Shown: in pieces, positions 58,674 through 64,000 of the stretch
Position numbering within the stretch: the stretch's first letter is position 1
How the letters are laid out: every line of letters starts with the position of its first letter
Assembly (NCBI RefSeq): GCF_030013905.1
Contig: NZ_CP124862.1
Location: 2,111,051 to 2,175,050, forward strand
Direction: 5' to 3'
Length of the DNA stretch: 64,000 nt
Source of the DNA: Petroclostridium sp. X23
GTDB lineage: Bacteria > Bacillota > Clostridia > SK-Y3
Program-made: the position numbers and the translations under genes
Notes under the pieces: model-generated
The model's input: only the letters and a program-made list of their open reading frames with translations
What the model was told of the DNA's origin: nothing
Databases searched by the model: none

Positions 58674-61430
58674 TCAAAACCCCGTATCATACTCTATAAG
58701 CATAATTATAGGAGTACTATAAGACCCCAAGTTGTAATATTCATACGTACCCGGCTTGTATCCTTCCTTACTGAACTCAATTATATATTTACCTATCAAA
58801 ACATCTTGAATTAAGAAATCGCCGTTACTTTCGGTTAGCGTATGTGTGACTTCATTTCCCGCATAATCTTTTAATACAACCCTTACTCCTTCCACAGAGA
58901 TATGTCCCTGCGCTGTATCATATACTCCAACATTTCCATATATATTGGATTTCAGTTTCTTTTCAACACGGCTGCTCTCTTTATAACCTGATGGTTCGGT
59001 ATAAGTAACCCAAACACTTCCATTTACAGTTTCTATCGCATTTTCACCCAGTTCCAGTACTGCAATATATCCATCTGTACTGTCATAAACAGCCTTAGAA
59101 GCATCTAATAGGTCTGCACCCGTATCAGAAGCATAAACCCTTGCAGTACCTTTAGATGGCAATCCTATAATTTCAATAATATCTGTTCCATTTGGATCGT
59201 CTGTATTCCATGCCCAAATTTCCGAATCTACAGGCGCATTCGTAAGCGGTAAAGAGGTGTCTTCAATGACTGTCACATCTACACTGCCTTCGAATGCTGC
59301 TTCAGAAATATCACTGATATGTATTTTTACCGTTAGCTTCTGGCTTCCAGGGCGAATAAGAACAAGGTCACTTATGATTATTTTACTCTTATATACTTCC
59401 TCAGACGAAGTTACACTATTAGGCTGAACATAACCATAAAATAAAGCGCCTTCTCCAACCGGGTTTATTATTTCACCTTCAGTGATATCATCACTGGTTA
59501 CTGTTGCATAATACCTAGTATTAGGATCATACTCTTGCTGTACACCCAGTTCCAGTTCAAATGGGCTTGCCTGCATAATGGTCCCTGTAGGAGATATAAC
59601 TTCCATAGGCAAGCTTGCACGATTTACAAATACTGTATAAGTAATATCTTGCCGGCCCTCTTGGGTTACAACAATAAAGACGATATTCGTCCTCCCCTTC
59701 AGGGATACTACTCCATCTGTACACGTTTCATGATTTTTGTCAGTAACTGCCGCGGTTACCCCTCCCGCAATTGTGGGAATGACCTTAACATGCGTTACAG
59801 TATACGGAACATCTACTGTGTAGCTAAAAGTATTTGGATCAAAAAAAGTACTTCCAATTAGCTCTGTCCCGCTGCCATCTTCGTTTTCTTTAACACTTAA
59901 GCCAATTAAGCCCTGCATTGTCTGTGAATCATCAACTATTATTTCCAAACTATCAATAAATGTATCATTGATATACACCGACAAGTTGTGTCGTCCCACC
60001 TCAGTCAAGCAAATATTAGGTTGACTGGAAGCTGCTACATATCCGTCCGTTCCAAACGGTACATAATCATTAAAAACATCGCTGGCTTCAAGATTGCTTG
60101 TTATTTTAATATTAAATGAACTGTCATTAAAAGTGTCATCATGATTCAACGGCTGTCCGTCATTAGTTGCGACATTTTTTATTGCTAATTGAATATCCTC
60201 ATTTGCATAATACAATCCAGTTCCAACCACCGAAACCTCACCCGAGACAATATAAGGTACTATAATGTATTTAGAGTTTACAGCCGCATCCTCCTTATAT
60301 TGAACACTATAATAAAATTCCTGTTCATATGCACCCGGCTGTAAAGGCCCTACCTTCAAAGTAACATTGCTGCCGTTATCCCATTGCACCTGGGTAATAT
60401 CCATTAAGACAGCATCAGCTTCGTAAACATTTTGCTTAACTTCAAAATCGTCCTTTTGCGGCGCACTGGATAGATTCCTATCGAATACAACACTGATTGT
60501 TCCGTTAACCGCGTTTACCGTACTGATCTTGGGTACGGGTACCACTACTGGAGAAGATTCACCGTTTCCTCCGGAAGACATACCGGAAGATGTAGTTGTA
60601 GTATCGAGAGACCAGATAATACTATTCTGTACAATTTCGTCCTGTTGAGGCTGCTGTTGCTGCTGAACTTCTTCAGCTCTTCTTTGTTCTATAAGTCTAT
60701 CCATACGTTCCACTGTTCCCGGCGCTAACCCTGGTACACTATCCCGAATGGCTTCCAACATGAAACGGTCCATGTTCTCCAATTGCGCTTCTTGTACCTG
60801 TGGCGCCTCACCGCTTCTTACCCCTGCATCAAATGCAACTTGCTGATTGTGGTTAAGCGTCACTTCCACCGGCTTCAGCTGTATAGTTCCGTCCGGATTT
60901 TCCACTACCGCATATGTACTTGCTGCAACAGTACCTTCTACAACCGTTACATAGGTCTGTCCATCCTGTTCCTGTACGAAGAACTGGGTTCCTCTTACAC
61001 CCATTACGGTGGTAGGCGTCTTTATTTCAAATTTTGCATTGACATTCAGTTTTTCTTTGATAAAGATCCATGCCTTCCCTACCAAAAGGTTGAGAAATGT
61101 TTGATCATTCTTGGCATTTACCGAACCCAATAATTCACTCATGGTCATATCGGTATTTTCCGCCAGTTTCATCTCTTTATTCTGATCAATATCCAGCTTT
61201 ACCCAGGCATCCTTGCCGGTTATAATTCTATCTCCCTGGGTCAGGTTCATTCCTTTAAAAGCAGAAAAGGCTTTTTCTCCTCCTGCCTTCAGTATCTGAA
61301 CCTTCCCCTCCATATCTACGATACTTGCAGCTTTTGAATTGTCTGCTGCAAAAACCTGATATGGCATCATCATGGTAAAAAACAGTGTACATATCAGCAT
61401 CATACATCCTAGCTTTTTTGCTCTTTTCAT
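58674..61430 (-). CDS. Secreted FecR-domain protein with cadherin-like and CarboxypepD_reg-like domains
   Basis: A 918-residue exported protein. Signal peptide about residues 1-28 (ending VFAAD). FecR domain about 35-200, with KFEIKTPTTVMGVRGTQFFV (prefix) and VVEGTVAAS. Then a Gln-rich hinge (residues about 255-270, QQQQQPQQD), a Ca-binding-like/Big or cadherin-like beta-sandwich region (about 300-750), and a C-terminal carboxypeptidase-regulatory-like domain (about 840-915, GVRVVLKDYAGNEVTHTLTE). No TonB partner exists, as expected for a Gram-positive, so FecR here is an extracytoplasmic sensor or scaffold. It is co-transcribed with the CHASE2 cyclase. Confidence 0.9.
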   Translation of the reverse strand: MKRAKKLGCMMLICTLFFTMMMPYQVFAADNSKAASIVDMEGKVQILKAGGEKAFSAFKGMNLTQGDRIITGKDAWVKLDIDQNKEMKLAENTDMTMSELLGSVNAKNDQTFLNLLVGKAWIFIKEKLNVNAKFEIKTPTTVMGVRGTQFFVQEQDGQTYVTVVEGTVAASTYAVVENPDGTIQLKPVEVTLNHNQQVAFDAGVRSGEAPQVQEAQLENMDRFMLEAIRDSVPGLAPGTVERMDRLIEQRRAEEVQQQQQPQQDEIVQNSIIWSLDTTTTSSGMSSGGNGESSPVVVPVPKISTVNAVNGTISVVFDRNLSSAPQKDDFEVKQNVYEADAVLMDITQVQWDNGSNVTLKVGPLQPGAYEQEFYYSVQYKEDAAVNSKYIIVPYIVSGEVSVVGTGLYYANEDIQLAIKNVATNDGQPLNHDDTFNDSSFNIKITSNLEASDVFNDYVPFGTDGYVAASSQPNICLTEVGRHNLSVYINDTFIDSLEIIVDDSQTMQGLIGLSVKENEDGSGTELIGSTFFDPNTFSYTVDVPYTVTHVKVIPTIAGGVTAAVTDKNHETCTDGVVSLKGRTNIVFIVVTQEGRQDITYTVFVNRASLPMEVISPTGTIMQASPFELELGVQQEYDPNTRYYATVTSDDITEGEIINPVGEGALFYGYVQPNSVTSSEEVYKSKIIISDLVLIRPGSQKLTVKIHISDISEAAFEGSVDVTVIEDTSLPLTNAPVDSEIWAWNTDDPNGTDIIEIIGLPSKGTARVYASDTGADLLDASKAVYDSTDGYIAVLELGENAIETVNGSVWVTYTEPSGYKESSRVEKKLKSNIYGNVGVYDTAQGHISVEGVRVVLKDYAGNEVTHTLTESNGDFLIQDVLIGKYIIEFSKEGYKPGTYEYYNLGSYSTPIIMLIEYDTGF

Positions 61431-61434
61431 TATA

Positions 61435-63213
61435 TTACCGCACTCCTTCCAATTGATAGATCTGTATTCCTTGCTCTTTTCCTTTCACTTTTATTTCTCC
61501 CAGCGCCGTTGCCAGCACTCTATCCTTGACAAGTTCATATGTTGATTGGCTCAGAAGGATCTGCCCCGGCTTCGCATTGCTTTCTAAGCGCGCCGAGGTG
61601 TTGACCGTATCCCCGATGGCGGTGTAGTCCATCCTGAAGCTTGTCCCTATATTCCCTACTACAGCAAGTCCGGTATTAATACCGATTCCGAACTGTACAC
61701 CCCGTCCGAATTTTTTAATTAATGCTTCCCGCAGCTTTTCCGACCCTTGTTTCATTGCCCAAGCAGTCTGTACTGCTTTAAACGCATGGTCTTCCAAGTT
61801 CAAAGGTGCATTAAAAATAGCCATGGTCGCATCGCCGATGAACTTGTCCAATGTACCACCATATCTAAAGATGGATTGGGCACATAAATCCAAATAGTCG
61901 TTTAATATATTGACCACTTCTTCGGGCTGCGCTTTTTCGGAAAGCGGGGTAAATCCCCGGATGTCAACAAACAAACAAGTGATTTCCCTGCGTGTTCCTC
62001 CAAGTTTCAATCCTTCTTCCCCATTCTGAAGGATTTGGCTTACCACTTGTGGAGCGACATATCTTCCGAAAACATCAGTGACTCTTTTACGTTCAAAAAG
62101 CTCTTCGATATATCGATAAGCCAAAAGGGTTAAATAGGTTACCGCAGTCAATAACATGGGATAAAACAATTGAACGATATAACCTTTACTGTAAATCAGC
62201 CGCGAAGCGATAATATGGACGGTTATAATAGAAATTAAAATAAATACCGATTTGAAAGGGCTTAACCTTCCAAAAAACCATAAACTGATGAAGGCTACCC
62301 CTATAAGAATAAATATGTTGGCTATAGAAGGTATTTCTTGTTTAAAACTGTTTCTTAAAAGATTTTGAATAATATTGGCATGAATCTCAACACCATACAT
62401 AGGCGTATTATGATCCATTGGGGTATAATAAGCATCCCTCATCCCTACCGTATGGGGCCCAATTAATACAATAGCATCTTGAAAGTATTCCGGCGATATT
62501 TCTTTTTCAAGTACATCATAAAAAGACAGATATGCAAAGTGACCTGCGCCGCCGGCAAAATCTATATACGCTCTGTTCCAGGCATCCTGAGGAATAGAAC
62601 CGGTTTGAGCAGTTTTTCCAGTACTTTTCATATATGCTTCATATATTTTGATGGCAAAACTTTTAGTTTCTTGATCATTGTATGTAAAAGAATTTAATGT
62701 TTTTCTCACCGTGCCATCTTTATCAGCAATTATGTTGATATGCCCTGTCTCAACATTCTGCATTAATTCTTCAAAAGGAACCTGAATCGCTTCCGCTTTC
62801 ATTTCGCCGGCCCTGGTGTATTGATTAAATACTCCTACCACCGGAACCACTACATTCCAGCTATTTTTCACTGCCTCCACCAAAGCTGCATCTTCGTATT
62901 GGTCTCTAGCTTTTTCAGATAACATAATATCAATACCAATCACCGCTGCTTTAGCCTGTGTCAGCTTATCGATCATTTTCGCAAGAATATCCCGTGACCA
63001 AGGCCAGCGTCCGAGCTTTTCAAGACTCCTATCATCAATGCCGATAATAATAATATTGGAATCAACAGTATCTTTAGTCTGTAAAATCTGATCTTGCAGC
63101 CTGCTTTCCACACTTTCAAAGGAATTGAAGTTTGAAAGAATAACAAAGACAACTAGTATGAACAAGACAATATGAACAGGTCTAAATTTAAGAGAAATCT
63201 TCGCCCCCATCAA
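61435..63213 (-). CDS. CHASE2-domain adenylate/guanylate cyclase
   Basis: A 592-residue sensor cyclase. N-terminal helix about 12-28, extracellular CHASE2 domain about 40-280 (IIGIDDRSLEKLGRWPWSRD), three helices about 290-370, and a class III cyclase domain about 400-590. Metal ligands are FVDIRGFT and DKFIGDATMAIF; the base-selecting pair is Lys (in DKFIGDA) and Asp/Thr (in YTAIGDTVNTSAR), which is the adenylate cyclase type. It should make cAMP in response to an external cue. First gene of the operon; the FecR gene starts four bases after it. Confidence 0.93.
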   Translation of the reverse strand: MMGAKISLKFRPVHIVLFILVVFVILSNFNSFESVESRLQDQILQTKDTVDSNIIIIGIDDRSLEKLGRWPWSRDILAKMIDKLTQAKAAVIGIDIMLSEKARDQYEDAALVEAVKNSWNVVVPVVGVFNQYTRAGEMKAEAIQVPFEELMQNVETGHINIIADKDGTVRKTLNSFTYNDQETKSFAIKIYEAYMKSTGKTAQTGSIPQDAWNRAYIDFAGGAGHFAYLSFYDVLEKEISPEYFQDAIVLIGPHTVGMRDAYYTPMDHNTPMYGVEIHANIIQNLLRNSFKQEIPSIANIFILIGVAFISLWFFGRLSPFKSVFILISIITVHIIASRLIYSKGYIVQLFYPMLLTAVTYLTLLAYRYIEELFERKRVTDVFGRYVAPQVVSQILQNGEEGLKLGGTRREITCLFVDIRGFTPLSEKAQPEEVVNILNDYLDLCAQSIFRYGGTLDKFIGDATMAIFNAPLNLEDHAFKAVQTAWAMKQGSEKLREALIKKFGRGVQFGIGINTGLAVVGNIGTSFRMDYTAIGDTVNTSARLESNAKPGQILLSQSTYELVKDRVLATALGEIKVKGKEQGIQIYQLEGVR

Positions 63214-63384
63214 CGATGCTCCTTTTAATCATTTATTCTATATCTTTTGCCAAATTGGAAGTTTTTTCTGATTAATATTAATATTTTATATCAAATTATT
63301 CCGATATTCAACATATTTCCCCATAATCTAGCCAATACTTGTGGTAGAATAATGATAACAATATATGAGAGGTGATTTATACTT

Positions 63385-64000
63385 ATGAATAAAGAAGCAC
63401 GCATTTGGTATCTTTTCAACAGCGGTTTTGCTGTTGAAACACAAAAGTACTTTATCATTTTTGATTATTATATGGACACCCCTGCCCGACAGCCGAGAAC
63501 TATGGATACCGGTGTCATTTGTCCGGAAGAAATCCCCAACAAAAAAGTACTGGTTTTTTCTTCTCACAGCCATTCCGATCATTTTAACCCCATCATTTTG
63601 AATTGGAGAAGTAAGATCAAAGATATTAAGTATATTCTTTCATCGGATATTTCTGCTCCTACTGCTGGAGATACTGTTTTTGTAAGCCCGGGTAATCATT
63701 ATGATGTTGATGATATCGGCATCGATGTGTTTGATTCTACCGATATTGGGGTATCCTTTTTTGTCCATATTGACGGTATTACTATTTTTCATTCGGGCGA
63801 CTTGAATTGGTGGCACTGGAAAGGTGAGAACGAAAAGTATAACAAAGATATGGCGTCAGCATATAAGAAACAAATCAATATGTTAAAAGGAAAACATATT
63901 GACATCGTTTTTATCCCGGTAGACCCACGACTTGAAGAATTTTATACGCTTGGTCTTGATTATTTTATGACAACAGTAGGTGCGCAAAGAGTCTTCCCTA
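63385..64000 (+). CDS. MBL-fold metallo-hydrolase (3' end outside window)
   Basis: A metallo-beta-lactamase-fold enzyme; about 205 residues are present and it runs off the right edge. It starts MNKEARIWYLFNSGFAVET after AGAGGTGATT. The metal-binding motif is SSHSHSDHFNP (HXHXDH; His58, His60, Asp62, His63 by my count), followed by the strand pattern ITIFHSGDLNWWHWKG (an Asp ligand in SGDLN). Substrates of this branch vary: RNA, esters or lactones. The strand is opposite to that of the cyclase operon. Confidence 0.9.
   Translation, partial: MNKEARIWYLFNSGFAVETQKYFIIFDYYMDTPARQPRTMDTGVICPEEIPNKKVLVFSSHSHSDHFNPIILNWRSKIKDIKYILSSDISAPTAGDTVFVSPGNHYDVDDIGIDVFDSTDIGVSFFVHIDGITIFHSGDLNWWHWKGENEKYNKDMASAYKKQINMLKGKHIDIVFIPVDPRLEEFYTLGLDYFMTTVGAQRVFP

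Overview
The window looks like chromosome from a low-GC, anaerobic, spore-forming member of the Clostridia. The evidence is AT-rich intergenic DNA, GGAGG-type ribosome binding sites, a complete Rnf ferredoxin:NAD oxidoreductase operon, a CIRCE operator, a THF riboswitch, an S-layer (SLH) protein, a DUF1657 protein and spore-type small membrane proteins. I cannot name the genus. No rRNA, tRNA or CRISPR array was seen.

Layout. 1-4.7 kb: a GntR regulator with an apparent operator, then a tripartite tricarboxylate transporter operon (tctC, a DapA-family aldolase, tctB, tctA cut by the window edge). 4.7-6.8 kb: a radical-SAM/DUF4130 DNA-metabolism pair. 6.8-15.4 kb: an accessory region of small membrane ORFs, a GNAT enzyme, a YmaF-like protein behind a self-complementary leader, short unknown ORFs, an XRE regulator, a Nif11-type RiPP precursor without visible modification genes, an ImmA-like remnant and a large serine recombinase. 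The recombinase abuts the last 62 codons of an ABC-transporter ATPase, whose partner permease follows intact. 15.5-22.6 kb: DUF1657 protein, LysM-CAP protein, cupin, a chemoreceptor preceded by a consensus sigma-54 promoter and a self-complementary segment, a DUF4015 protein and a CBS-DRTGG manganese pyrophosphatase.

22.8-28.1 kb: rnfCDGEAB. 28.3-31.1 kb: an unrecognised charged protein, a MecA-like adaptor, two DnaA-box clusters and a YkuS-like protein. 31.1-42.7 kb: the cell shape and division block, all on the minus strand: mgsA, rodA, minE, minD, minC, PBP2, mreD, mreC, mreB, radC, maf, DUF4321, a Gx transporter, a NusG-II protein and dUTPase. 42.7-46.8 kb: U32 peptidase, a phosphatase-superfamily enzyme and zapA. 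47.1-48.6 kb: THF riboswitch with folT, a MITE-like repeat and two paralogous small membrane proteins. 48.7-55.2 kb: CIRCE-controlled htpG, an AraC-SLH pair, a Cu/Zn superoxide dismutase and a CDF transporter. 55.3-63.2 kb: a tightly packed envelope signalling operon (CHASE2 cyclase, FecR protein, NHL protein, GAF-HD-GYP protein, DUF3307). 63.4 kb to the end: a truncated metallo-beta-lactamase-fold gene.

The core blocks (rnf, mre/min, folT, htpG) are ordinary. The most interesting material is the 9-15 kb island, the sigma-54 leader at 17.4 kb, the DnaA-box clusters at 30.3-30.7 kb, the dispersed palindromic element, and the cyclase/FecR/HD-GYP operon.
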